A stretch of 64,000 nt of DNA, taken from NCBI GenBank assembly GCA_964036045.1, contig OZ038382.1, forward strand, positions 75,936,687 through 76,000,686. The letters run 5' to 3'. Source of the stretch: Eutreptiella sp. 'Long Island Sound 2002'. Taxonomy: Eukaryota; Euglenozoa; Euglenophyceae; Eutreptiales; Eutreptiaceae. A program made the position numbers and the translations under genes. Positions 52,886 to 64,000 of the stretch are shown here, piece by piece. Numbering within the stretch: position 1 is the stretch's first letter; the number at the start of each line of letters is the position of its first letter. The notes beneath the pieces were generated by a model. It made no database searches and was not told the DNA's origin. It worked only from the letters and a program-made list of their open reading frames with translations.

Positions 52886-55190
52886 GTCTCCCGATGATTA
52901 TCTGGAACCTGCAGCTGTAGAGGCGGATGCTGACGACCAGCTGTCTGAGATCGCCAGCACTATCCCTCCTGTTGATCCGAGCTGTGTTGACCTAAAACAC
53001 AGTGCCTTCCTCGCCCAGCTGTTGCTAGAGGAGGTAGATCTAGAGTCAACCCCTGAACCCGCTTCCCCTGTTGGGAAGCCAGTGCTACACATGCAGCCTA
53101 TGCACACAGGTGAACCCGTGGCCCGGAGTGCTGATGCTCTGGCGCCGCCTGCTGCTAATAACATGCCATTGTCTGAGCATGACACTCAGGAACTCTGGCG
53201 GCTGTTGTACCTGAAGGCCGAAGGTATTGAGCGCCAAGAGCGGCTGCAATACCTCAGACAGACCTGGAAATCCCCCATGTGGTCTGAGGAGGACGATGAT
53301 TCTCATAAGCTGCCTGATCCTGAGATACCGCTAGTGTATTCTCTGCACTATGGGCAGCAATGTCCCCCTGAGTGGGACGATGGTTCTGTGCCTGCCGAAA
53401 CTGCTGATCGGCAGAAAAAGAAAAAACATGGAAAGAGCAACCTCCATGCTGAGGAGGATTTCCTTCAGAAACTCGAGAGCCTTAACCTTGACCCCCGCCT
53501 GAAAAAACTGCTGATAACCTATGAGGAGGGGTTCGGCGCCTTGCCGCCTCCCCTCTCTGGTAAAAAACTGGTCCAGATGGACCTGAAACTGAAACCTGAA
53601 TTTGGAAAGACGCGGGTGAGGCGTCGTCCCTATCCTGCTCCAAAGGAACAGGTTGAAGAAATTGAGCGCCAGATCCAGGAATGTATTGATGCTGGCCTCG
53701 TTGAAGAATATAACCAGGGGGACTACCCCCATCACAGCAGTCCCTGTTTCCTGGTTGCCAAACCAAGGTTGACTGCCCTACGACTGGTTGTAGACTATGG
53801 TGAGGTCAACAAGAAAACCCAGAACCACTCAGGGAGTATTCCTAACATGGAAAATACCCTGGAGCGTATTGCCAAATGCAGTTACAAGACCAAAATGGAC
53901 AAACGCTCTGGTTTCTGGCAGGTGGACCTAACCGCCGCAGCTCAGGAGCCTGCCGCTTTTATAACCCCTAAGGGCCGTGTCTTTAAGTGGAAGGTTATGC
54001 CTTTCGGGGTGGCTAATGCCCCAGCGCTCTTCCAGGAGCTATTGAACAAAACTTTGTACATACTGAGGCGCAGGCCTCTAGTACAGGAGTTGATTTCTCG
54101 GGGTGCAGAAATGGAGGCTCACATCGACGATGTGAGTTTGGGTACTAATACCAAAGAGGACCATGTCCTTCTCCTCCGTGAATTTTTCATTGTCTGTCAA
54201 GAAAACCATCTCCGAATCAAACTCGAATAATGTGAGTTTATGAGAGAGGAGATGCAATATTTGGGTTTCGACGTGGGGTATGGTTGGTGGAAACCAGCCG
54301 CGTCTAAGATGCAGCCGCTACAGGACATGCAGATTCGCGATGACCCTAAGAAGGGTCTACACAACGTGAGGAGTTTTGTGGGCGCCTGTAATTTCTATCG
54401 GCGTCACATCTACAATTTTACTTACTCCTCTGCCCCCCTCACTGACCTAATCAAGAAAACTACTCCCTGGAGGTGGACCGCCAGAGAGGAAGAGTGTTTC
54501 CAGGAGTTGAAGAAGAAGATTGCCTCCTCCAACTGCCTGGGAGTACCCCGCCCTGAGGGCGAGATAGTCCTGATCACTGATGCCAGTGATGTAGGGGGGG
54601 GTGGTACGATCTATCAATGGCAGGAGCTTAACCCCGCTGAACTAACCCACTGCCATTATCGTACTAGTGGACTGAACCGTGATGGTTCGTTGAAACGTGA
54701 CTATCCTACCAGTGAGTGGCGACTGGTGCCACTGGGACACTGGAATTGGAAATGGAACCAAGCGCGTTCCAATTACAGCACCTATGACCAGGAAGTCCTG
54801 GCCGGTATGTTGGTGCTTTCGTCACAATCCCGACACCTGGGATCTAACCCTATTGTCTGGCTGTGTGACCAGGAGCCTGTGAAGTCTTTTCAGAAGGGCC
54901 CACAACCAGAGAAAGCAAAGCTAAAACGGTGGTGGACTTAGCTGAGCCAGTTCGGGCTGACAGTGCATCATATCCCCGGAATAAAGAATGAACTGTCTGA
55001 CTATATATCGCGCAACAACTTCGATGCGCTTATAAATGAGAGCTCTGAGGCGCTCGCCAGAGAGGCTTGCCAGGGTATGGATGTCCAGCTTGACCTGTCC
55101 ATGCGCACTGCTGAAATCCTGGAGGGTTGGAGTCTAACCGACCATCAGTCAGAGTATAAAGAAATTGTCCAAACCCTCAGCACTGGTCTC
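52886..55190 (+). pseudogene. pol: RT and RNase H of element 3
   Basis: One frame, open from about 52881, with nonsense codons TAA 54228 and TAG 54939. RT: GLVEEYNQGDYPHHSSPCFLVAK (about 53690), LRLVVDYGEVNK, FKWKVMPFGVANAPALFQ and HIDD (about 54118-54132; Tyr replaced by His). After the TAA the text resumes with CEFMREEMQYLGF, so the stop is a point change. RNase H: VLITDASD (about 54570), STYDQEVLAGM and WLCDQEP. After TAG 54939 it continues with HHIPGIKNELSDYIS. Protein similarity ends near 55190 and GC-rich unrelated sequence follows. No integrase remains. Confidence 0.8.
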
Positions 55191-56100
55191 GAACCCCGGG
55201 GGGCAGGACGAGAAGGCCCAAGGGAGACGCAGGCGAGGGACCCAACCTCAGGGGTTTGGGGGCCCCCCCGGTGACCGTATCGGCCCCACCTGAGCACACG
55301 CAATAAGGTGGGATACGCCCGGGACCGTTGGTCAGCGGCCCGCGGTGGCACCGGCCTGGGGGGGTGACCAATGGGCCTGACCAAGAGCACTCCCCACGGC
55401 ACGTACTGCGGTTCGGGCCCAGCGAGGGGCTGCGGGTAGGGCACACCGTCAATCGGGGCAGGCAAGAGACACGCCTATCCCGCAACGACTCCCCTGCGAC
55501 CCACAGTGTACCCGACCCCGGTGTGGGGAACGGCTGGAGTACCTGGCTACGGAGCAGGTCCATTTGTACCGAGCGAGTACAAATGGACGGCCCGTACAAC
55601 AGAGTTACACCCTGACGGGGAGTGCAAGCATCGGCCCCCCCACGGGGAAACACCAGGGGAAGGGACCCGAGCCGACGACAAGGACAGCCCCCCACCCACC
55701 ACAGCCGGGAAGGCCCGGGCACGGCACCAGGGAAACACCGCCCCAAGCGACACGGAAAAGAGACAGAAGGAGGAGGGCACGCAAAGGGGGCGGCAGGGGG
55801 ACACACCACCAACAGACCCCAGCCAGGGGGGGCGGGGAACCACACAGCCGAGACGGGAGAGGGGCCAAGACACACAGCCCCCACACCAAACAGAGCCGCC
55901 AAACCACGCCGAGAAAGGCGAGGACAGGCAGCAAAACGCACCACCAACACACCGCACACACGCCCGAGCATGCACACAACACACACCCCCACAACCGCCA
56001 CCGACACGAGCCCAACAGACGCACACCACACACCAAAGCGCAAGCGCCGCCCGCACCACAAACGCAACACACACAAACCCAGGGCCGCCAGAAACACCGC
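55191..56100. other. GC/AC-rich stretch after the element 3 truncation
   Basis: No supported gene. Resembles the AC-rich debris right of family Y, including 'gg(c)gggg' cores around 55835-55925. Near 55550-55590 the word gtacaaatgg recurs around a short inverted 'catttgta' motif. Confidence 0.4.
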
Positions 56101-59100
56101 TAGGACACAAAGGTGGACCCACCAAGCCCTCAGCCAGGAGTGGCGAACGGCCACACCCAGCAACACCCGAACGGCCACGCCCAACCCCAGGACCAGGCAC
56201 TACGACACCCACACCAGCACCGCCACCAACACCCAAACCGGACGCCACATCACCCTCACCAGCGGACACACCCGGAACCAACGGAGACACCGTCAGCAAC
56301 ACCGGCGACCCCAGCACCCAGCACAACACTAGGAGACCCTCACCAACAACAAACCAACACAAAAAGCCACCCAACACTGACCAACGACCGCACCCAGCCG
56401 GTCCGGTCCCCCACCGACCCGCACCCTGAACCACCGCCACCAGCATCCACGCCATCGGAAACACCAACACCACCAAAAATCAAGCCAGCACAACACCCTC
56501 ACCAACACCATCACCGCCGGCAGCATCGCCTACGAAACCTACGCACACCACCACCGGTTCCAGTACCTACATCACCCAAGCCAAGGGCATCAAACACACC
56601 ATCGCCGGCATCACCCCGCCATCAGCGTTGCCACCGGCAACCTCCGCCACCGGAGGACACCAAAGCCACCACAGCCGGTGAGCCAACAAACCACCAAGCC
56701 CCGGCCGGGGGAGGCGAGGGCAAACGCCCAGAACCATCAACAGCAACACCCTCGCCACCAAAGCGACCGCAGGGCGCCATCCACCAAGCAATCCCCAGCG
56801 GCACCCACACCACCGGCGCCACCAACACCACCCTCACCCACGACACCACTCGGAGCATCGCCTGCACCACCTACACCAACAGCATCACCAGCAGCCCACA
56901 CCACCTACTGCACACCCTCCCAGACAGAGCCACAGAAACCGGCCACCGCCCACCCCTGAACACAAGCCGCTGACCACCCACACACAGACCCACGCCAACC
57001 ACCAGCAGCATCAGCAACGTCAGAGACGCCGTAAACCATAGCAACGCCCACAACGACCCCACCACCGGCATCACCGACACCGCCACCGACAGTGCGGCCT
57101 CAGCAACAACAACCCAGAGCGTCAACGGCAGCCGCCACGGCGACACCGCCCGGTACAACACCATCGGCATCAACGACACCAAGGGGGCCAACACGCGGGC
57201 CAGCGACACCCAGGGGTACCTCCACCAGGAGTGGCGAGGTCCCACCCCCGCTGTCAGAACACCACCATCCACCAGGGCTTCACCTACAGCGCCCTCGCCT
57301 TCGACATCGCCCACAGCTCCGCCGGCGGCGCCCTCGCCAACACCGTCACCAACACCGCCGACAGTGGCAACACAGCGCCACCGCCAACCACCCACAGCAC
57401 CAACCTCCCCAACACCAGAAACAACCGGTACCACCCCACCAGGACCACGAACCAACCACCAGCCATGAGTGGCACGCCCGGAACTGCCGACCACCCAAAC
57501 GCAGGCCGCGCCCAGCACCAACGCCAACAACACCCACGCCAACAGACCGCCACGACACACGCCAACCACCAAGTATCACCTATGTCACCCTCGCCATCGG
57601 CAACACCAACGCCGCCAACACCCACGGCACTATCCACACCACCACCAACCCCACCAACGACGGGCCAAGGTGCCGTCACCTACAAAGCCCCCACCCCTAC
57701 CACCACCACCACGACCCCGGCACCAAGTAACACCTAGGGCACCCCCACCAACGGCGTCATCAAGGACGCCAGCACGACTGGAGAACGAACGCCACCGAGC
57801 CCTCAGCCAGGAGTGGCGAGCGCCCACACCCAGCAACACCCAACCAGATACGCCCAGACCCAGGGCCAGGAACTGCGACACCCACACCTGCACTGCCGCC
57901 AACACCCAAACCGAACGCCACAACACCCTCACCAGCGGAAACACCCAGAACCAACGGGAACGCCGTCGGCAACACCAGCGACCCCAACACCCAGCACGAC
58001 GCCTGAGACACCCTCGCCAACAACGGACCAACACAAGAAACCACCCAACGGCCATGTTACACCCAAGGCGTTCCAACCGCGCCACCGACCGACCCGCACC
58101 CAGAACCACCACCAGCAGCAGCAGCAGCCACTGACAACCCACACAAAGACCCACACCAACCACCACGAGCATCAACGACATCAGAGACGCCGCAAACCAT
58201 AGCAATGCCCGCAACGACCTCACCACAGGCATCGCCGACGGCACCATCGACAGTGCGACCTCACCAACAGCAACCCGGAGCGTCCACGACAGCCACCACG
58301 GCGACACCACCCGGTACGACACCATCGGCAACAAGGACACCGAGGGGGCCAAGGGCAACCCACCAGCCAGCAACGCACATGGGAACCTCCGCCAGGAGTG
58401 GCGAGGTCCCCCCTCCGCCGATAGAACACCGCCAGGGCAACACCTACAACACCCTACAACGCCAACACTCACAGCTCCCCCGGCGGCGCCCCCACGAACA
58501 ACAACACCGACACCACCGACAGCAGCAGCACGGCGACACCGCCACCCACCCGCAGCATTGACACCCTACACCACAACCGAAGCAACACCTGTCACTACAC
58601 ACCCAAGGACAGCTGAAGGAAGTATCCCAACACCAGAGACAACCGACACCACCAGGACCACAAGCCGGCCAAACACCAGCCACGAGTGGCACGCCCGGAA
58701 CCACCGAACACCAAAACGCAGGCGGCACCCAGCACCAACACCAACAACACCCACGCCACCAGACCACCACGAGACACGCCAGCCACCACCGTGACACCCT
58801 CACTGTCGGCAACGCCAACGCCGCCAACACCCACGGCAATAACCACACCACCGCCAACCCCACCAACGACGAGCCGAGGTACCGTCACCCACAACACCCC
58901 TATCACCACCACCACGACCCCGGCACAGAGTAACACCTAGGGCGCCCCCACTGACGGCAACACCAGGGACGCCAGCACGGCTGGCGAACAAACGCCACCA
59001 GCGCCACCCACCAGGCCACCAGCCAAGGGTAGAAACAGCAACACCACACACCATCACACCCACAGCAACGAAATCACCCGGAGCATCATCAACATCAACC

Positions 59101-59200
59101 AGGGGTCCCCACCACCCAAGCAGCACAAAACACCACAGCAACACCACCACACCCTCACCACCAGCAACACCAGCAGCACCCTCCGCCAAGAAATGGCGAG
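56101..59200 (+). repeat. ACC-rich degenerate long-unit repeat array
   Basis: Long similar blocks recur: 56115-56420 resembles 57790-58110, and 56970-57770 resembles 58125-58950. A short anchor, ccaggagtggcga, appears at 56134, 57225, 57807 and 58392, with a variant (ccaagaaatggcga) at 59186. Spacings are 1091, 582, 585 and 794 bp, which fits a unit near 0.58 kb with losses and gains. Pieces in changing frames read as Asn/Thr/Gly/Ser-rich protein (for example TLTSGNTQNQ, RYNTIGINDTKGA), so the array may derive from a repetitive protein gene. No continuous frame survives. Confidence 0.5.
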
Positions 59201-60290
59201 GAGAAAACCCAACAATGCGGACCCACCCAACGTCCCCGGCACCCTCACCACCGGACCGCCACCACCGGCGCCGACTCCCAACACACCACCGTCACCAACG
59301 CCACCGACCCCTGACGCAACAACCACACAGCCCGCACAAACGGCACCAGCCAGAGCATCGCCGACAACACTCCCGGCCAACCCTCAAGAACACCACCGAA
59401 AGCAGCACCGTCGACCGAAAGCCACGACAACCCCAGGGTACGAGTCCCCCTTCCCACCCCCCACCATCTGCACAACCAGCGACACCATCACCAGCACCAA
59501 CCGGAACACCGACAACGACAGCCTCACCAACAACCAACACCCCCACTACCGCTGCCACCCACCAGTTACGCCACCCACCGTCGATGCCACCCACCAGCGC
59601 CGCACCCCGAACCACACCTACACCCGAAACCTGCCCAGCACACCCGGCCGAGCCGTCAATGGCACCGCCGCCCATGGCACCGCCTACACTCACCAGCGCC
59701 ACCACCACCCCGCGCGAGGCCAGGAACCCCTGGCCTCGCCAACGGCCTCAACGAGCATTGACACCACCAACACCACCACCGCCGGACGGGGACTACCCAC
59801 AATCCAGGAACATCTCCACCACCAACAACCAATACACCACCCGCGGCACCCCACCGTCGCCAACGCCACCGCGGCACCTATCACACCTCCACCACCGGAG
59901 GCGACGTGGGCCACACCACCCGTCATCCACAGCACCCTCGCCACCACCGCCACGTCCAGCCCACAAATGTTACGCCCCAACGACCAGAAACAACACCCTC
60001 ACTATCGACACCACCGGCAACACCACATACGCCCATACGTCACCCGCGCCATGCTCACCAACCATCACCTCGTCATCAGAGGCACCAACACCACCGGCGA
60101 CGACGACAGCGACAACAGCTGACCCACCAGCTAACCACCATCAACCATAGCCCAGCACCAACCTCATCTACGCTAACGCCAATACCACCCTCGCCAACAA
60201 CACCGCCACCGACACAATCATCCACTCCGGCGCCCACACCACCCTCACCACCAACATCACCACCACCCCCCCAGGGTCAGGGCTCGCGGG
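59201..60290 (+). other. ACC-rich low-complexity stretch
   Basis: Two overlapping frames (59193-60122 and 59215-60150) are open, but both are Thr/Pro/His/Asn runs dictated by the ACC-rich base composition. No motif is seen. Probably a continuation of the array to its left. Confidence 0.4.
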
Positions 60291-60977
60291 AAACGGAACG
60301 GCAGAGCGAGCACGCCACCACCCGCACGCGTCGCCCACCCTATCGTACACCGCTCCGCAACACGCCCCCCCCCGCTTCCCCTGACAGGGCGTGCGCTCCA
60401 GCCCACTGCTGGGAAGAGGACTACGACGTCCTCCCGGCCAACCGACACCTACTGGCAGCCACGGCCTCGCGCCCACAATCCCACCAGCAACCCACGGAAC
60501 CGCAGGAGCCCGACCAGCCCATGCCACCACGCTCCAGATCCCCCCCGTCCACCACAGACCAGAACGCGGAACACCTGCGAGAGGAGCCCGACCCCGACCG
60601 CGCCGCCACGCCCCCACCGCCCCCCCCCCCCAAAGGACATCTACGCCACACTGGCCAGCACCCTAGCCCCCATGGACGCCGAGCAGTACTACCAGTCCGT
60701 CCAACGAGACCTCCCTGAGGACCACGCGACCCTCCAGGGGTGGAAGCAGGAGAAAAGGAACGACAACGAGTGGGGCACAGAGGAAGACCTTCTCTGGGAA
60801 GACACCTGGAAAGGCACCGCGGACGCCTTCCTGGAGGCAGCAGCCGAAACCTACCCCCGCCCACCCGGGGACACTAGACACGGCCTCCACGCCCTCCTAG
60901 CGTTCCACAGCTGGAGACACCGCCACACCGTCACTCTCCAACCCCCTCGACCACAATCCACACCGATGGACACCTGA
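60291..60977 (+). pseudogene. Family Z N-terminal frames
   Basis: Two successive frames that appear to belong to the long ORF to the right. The first (inside 59906-60718) ends in an acidic and Pro-rich stretch. At a run of twelve C (60620-60631) the reading moves to the frame giving KDIYATLASTLAPMDAEQYY and a charged helical segment (ATG at 60672). That frame ends at TGA 60975, but protein-like text moves to the third frame near 60930 (SNPLDHNPHRW). If the C-run is miscounted and one more indel is an error, all three frames would make a single protein of over 1,200 residues. Confidence 0.45.
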
Positions 60978-63900
60978 AGACGACGCCACAGCCGCCATCA
61001 CCGTACAGCAAAGCCCCGAGAACCCGAAGGAATACCACATCACCTGGAACGATCCAGCATCCCACCCCCCCGCCTCCCCCACCCTCCCAGATGTCTTCGC
61101 CACCATCAGTGCGGAACTCCAGGAGGCGAAAGCCCCACAGCAACTAGACGAAGAGATGCCCCAGGCGCCATCACCACCAACCACACAAGACCAACCCCGC
61201 ACAGAGCCCCTCACCCACCCCATCACCACAATGGAGCTCCCCCCACAACACCGCACCACCCCAGACCGAAACGGATTTCGAGACCTGCCACGGGAATGGG
61301 CGGTCCACAACGGCACACTCCGATGGGACGAAATCACACCGGGCCTCCAGGCCATCCGCCTCCATTCGATCACCGAGCCCACCACCACCTGGGCACTACC
61401 GACGGACCGCCACCACCTCTCCCTCACCGTCCAAGGCGATGCCACGATCACACCAACGGAGGGAGACCCAGTAACAGCAGCCCCCGCCCACGCCGTCCAC
61501 ATACCCCCGCAGGCATCGACGGCACCTATGACGGTACATCCAGGCCCCACCCCATGGCAAGCCATCGTCATCACCTACCCCGCCCCGAACGACCACACAC
61601 ACACCTGGCAGCAACGGTGGGAGGACATCCGGGGGGACCTCCTCCAAGAACACCTAGGGCTCACACGCACCCACCACACCCTACACCCGATACGAGGAGT
61701 AGGCCAAGCACCACACGGCATACACGCCCCGGGAGTATGGGCGTACGCCACACCCATAAACCCACAAGCAGCGGAGGACATCAAGACCGCCCTATCCATC
61801 CAGCAAGCCCAGACCCAAAGCCCGCACCGCAACACCCAACGAGGCTACACCATTTGGTGGGCATACCAAGACCACGACACCCTCACCCCCCAACCGGGGG
61901 CCCCCCCTCTAGACACCAACACAACAGCCCTCCTCCAAGCCGCAACAGCGGCAGCCACACAGGTAGGGGCCCCGGAGACCTGGGGCCCACAATACCTGGT
62001 CGAAACCAAAGTGGCGCCCCACGCAAAAGGCCAAGACAAGCCCCCAACACCGAAGCCGCACCACCCCCCACTCAAGCTAGACCCGACGGAACACACCCCA
62101 CAGGACGAATGGGCGACCCACTACATCATCCCCCACACCACCACCCGCAACAACGACGCCGCCAAGATCACCGTCAACCGCCACCTCCCCCACACCACAC
62201 AGGTGTATGAGCTGACAGCCCCCAACGTCCTCGTCACCCGTCGCCGACACGACGAGCGATACACCATACAGGCGGAAGGGGCCGTCGCGACCACCCTGTA
62301 CACATGGGCAACACGGGGGGACCTCCCACACCCCACCCTCCACCACGCCCCCTCCTGGCCCACCCCCTTCCACACAGCAGACCGCCCCAACAAGAAGCCC
62401 AAACACACAGGTGTGCACACCCCCGCCCAGGAGGCCCAGCACCGACACCATGCGAGGCGCAAGGCCCGCACCCTCCACGACGACCACACCATCCCCTGCA
62501 TCAGCGCCCCCCCCGCCAGGGTATCAGATACCACCCACAACCGCACGATCACAGGCATCACCACGGACTGCCTGAACCCAGCGGCGTCGCCGGCAGACGC
62601 CGTGTGGATCAGCGAAGGGCGCTCCCACACACGGGCGGTGGCGCGCCTCCACAACATCCAACCCCACAAACTCCAGCGCGCCGTTGGACCCTTCGCCGTA
62701 TACGTCACCCCGTACGGCATCAACCACCCCCGGTGTGAGCACCATGACCCGCCCTGCTCCACCCCATCCACCTCACCCCTGCGCCAACCGCTGCCGGCCC
62801 CCACCATCACGGGCAACATGTACCTGGGCACCGTACCGGGAGACCCGGGCATATACATCCTGCCCAACAGGTCCAGGGAACACGCCATCCCCCTCCACGG
62901 TGTAGAATCCCTCGCCCTGGGACCACTCCCACCAAAACACCAACACCAGCACATCCCGGGGGACAAACGGACACAGGCGCCAGACGGGGGAAAAAAGGCC
63001 CACCAACGCGCCCTGGCCCACATCACCGTCCACCCCGCAGCCCACCTACCAAAGGACTTCGGCACGGAGCGCCACATCGTCCTGGAGGGGCAGACCCACC
63101 ACATCATCACCGCCGCCCTGTACACCCTCGCCGCCCACGAGCGCCACTGGGACCCCACAACCATCCCAGCAATGCCCCCACCACCCCAGGGCCCGAAAGA
63201 TCCCGTCATCCCCTTCCACATCGATCAACTCCTAAGCCGCAAGGCCCCCCCACACCTCCACCCCTCCAAGATACCACTAGCCATCGCATCGTGGGACACC
63301 CTGGACACGCCCCCCCAACAGCCCGCCATCCACATCCTCAAAGCGGACGCCCAATGGTGGGTCCTCCACTGGGCACACGGAGTCCTCATGGCGGCCCAGG
63401 CCTATACCCCGGAAATAGACCCTGAAGACCCCCCACGGGGCCAGCAGCGACTCCTCCAGGCCACCACCCTCACAGGCCGCGAAGGCGCCCCCTGGGAAGC
63501 CCTCCACACAGCACTCTACTGGGCTCAAGGCTCCCCCAACGGCCCGGACACACCGGAACCCACAGAGGCCTGGGTCATGCAGGCCAAGGCCATGAGGAAC
63601 TACCACCTACACCAACCCTTCGACGACAGCCCGGCTGCACTGCCATGGCCAACAGATCCCCCGGAGACCGTGCGCAAGCTCGCCGACATCATACGCAGCC
63701 ACGCGAAAGCGAAAATGCAAACACCGGCAGAACCCCCACTGAGTGATCCGGACCAGCAAACAACGCACCCCTTCTTCAAACCCCATGCCCCCCCAGCCCC
63801 GCTACCTCCAGTCCCACCCAAGCGAACGAGACGACAAAGGGGCGCACCCGCCCCCAGCCAAGCTGGAAAAGCAGCGACCTCCCGACCCCCCGCATCCCAG

Positions 63901-64000
63901 CCCGACCCACCCGGCGAACCCAGACCAAGCATCCTCGTCATCCTCCCTCCCACCATTACCACCGTCCCACCCGGACCAAGCATCCTCGTTATCCTCCCTC
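60901..64000 (+). CDS. Family Z giant ORF, runs off the right edge
   Basis: Open without a stop for 1,033 codons from just after TAG 60898 to the last base. First in-frame ATG is at 61156; upstream text to about 60930 still reads as protein. The product is rich in Pro, Thr, His and Ala, with long globular-looking parts. Around 61280-61590 the pattern (WALPTDRHHLSLTVQGDA, then EGDPVTAAPAHAVHIPPQ, then WQAIVITY) vaguely resembles a cupin beta-barrel; this is weak. Cys/His occurs in RCEHHDPPC (about 62731). The C-terminal part is Pro-rich and enters a 51-bp repeat at the edge. No known family is recognised. Composition matches families X and Y, so a retroelement polyprotein is the likely class. 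Confidence 0.6.
63923..64000. repeat. Start of a 51-bp tandem repeat at the window edge
   Basis: gaccaagcatcctcgt recurs at 63923 and 63974. Period 51 bp equals 17 codons, so the repeat stays in the family Z frame. More copies may lie beyond the window. Confidence 0.5.

Larger units (their letters stand above)
49064..55190 (+). mobile_element. Element 3: 3'-truncated LTR retrotransposon
   Basis: Ordered plus-strand genes: gag with CCHC knuckle, protease, methyltransferase-like region, RT and RNase H. This is the Ty3/gypsy order, but the RT is distant from elements 1 and 2. Homology to Pol stops near 55190, before any integrase, chromodomain, polypurine tract or 3' LTR. A putative 5' LTR precedes it. 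Nonsense codons at 52466 (TAG), 54228 (TAA) and 54939 (TAG) and a frameshift near 52875 mark it as inactive. Left boundary is a guess from a TGAAG start at 49064, as in the other two elements. Confidence 0.7.

Noticed and set aside
55500-64000. CRISPR-like or phage-like repeats
   Set aside because: Repeats are long, degenerate and lack regular spacers; all signals are eukaryotic retroelement-type.

Overview
The window looks like nuclear DNA of a GC-rich eukaryote, most likely a unicellular alga. The algal guess is an inference from the chromovirus-type retroelements, the protease-bearing retroelement family and the base composition; no host housekeeping gene, rRNA or convincing tRNA is present to test it. 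Nearly all 64 kb is nested and decaying retrotransposon sequence.

Region by region. (i) 1-780 holds no supported gene. 781-1384 is GC-rich sequence that resumes at 14282, so it is the interrupted left flank of 'family X'. (ii) 1385-14281 is element 1, a near-perfect Ty3/gypsy chromovirus on the minus strand. It has 343-bp LTRs that differ at one base by eye, a 4-bp target duplication (cctc), an initiator-Met-tRNA-type primer site, a G-run polypurine tract, and intact gag and pol in one frame separated by a single TAG. (iii) 14282-25772 is family X on the plus strand: a broken retroelement with a C48/Ulp1-like cysteine protease, the distal part of a reverse transcriptase, an RNase H and a C-terminal Cys/His cluster. 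(iv) 25773-42654 is element 2, an older chromovirus with roughly 2.9-kb LTRs. It carries a 4.9-kb internal inversion whose two ends lie in the RT gene and the 3' LTR. (v) 42655-48690 is family Y, a second copy of the C48-like protease followed by a Pro/Arg/Ser-rich ORF and AC-rich debris. (vi) About 49064-55190 is element 3, another LTR retroelement (gag, protease, methyltransferase-like domain, RT, RNase H), cut off before an integrase. (vii) 55191-60290 is ACC-rich degenerate repeat. (viii) 60291-64000 is 'family Z': a reading frame open for at least 1,033 codons that runs off the right edge and has no domain I can name.

How the parts work together. Each LTR element is a Gag-Pol unit. Gag packages the RNA, Pol carries protease, RT/RNase H and (elements 1 and 2) integrase with a chromodomain that would steer insertion to modified chromatin. 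In all three elements gag ends with TAG and pol continues in the same frame, pointing to UAG readthrough as the Gag:Pol switch. All three also place an N6-adenine-methyltransferase-like (N/C)PP(F/Y) region between protease and RT. Families X, Y and Z share strongly C-rich, G-poor plus strands and long Pro/Thr/His-rich ORFs, and may be pieces of one large retroelement type.

Order of events: family X first, then element 2 (LTR copies visibly diverged, later inverted and truncated), then element 1 (LTRs almost identical).
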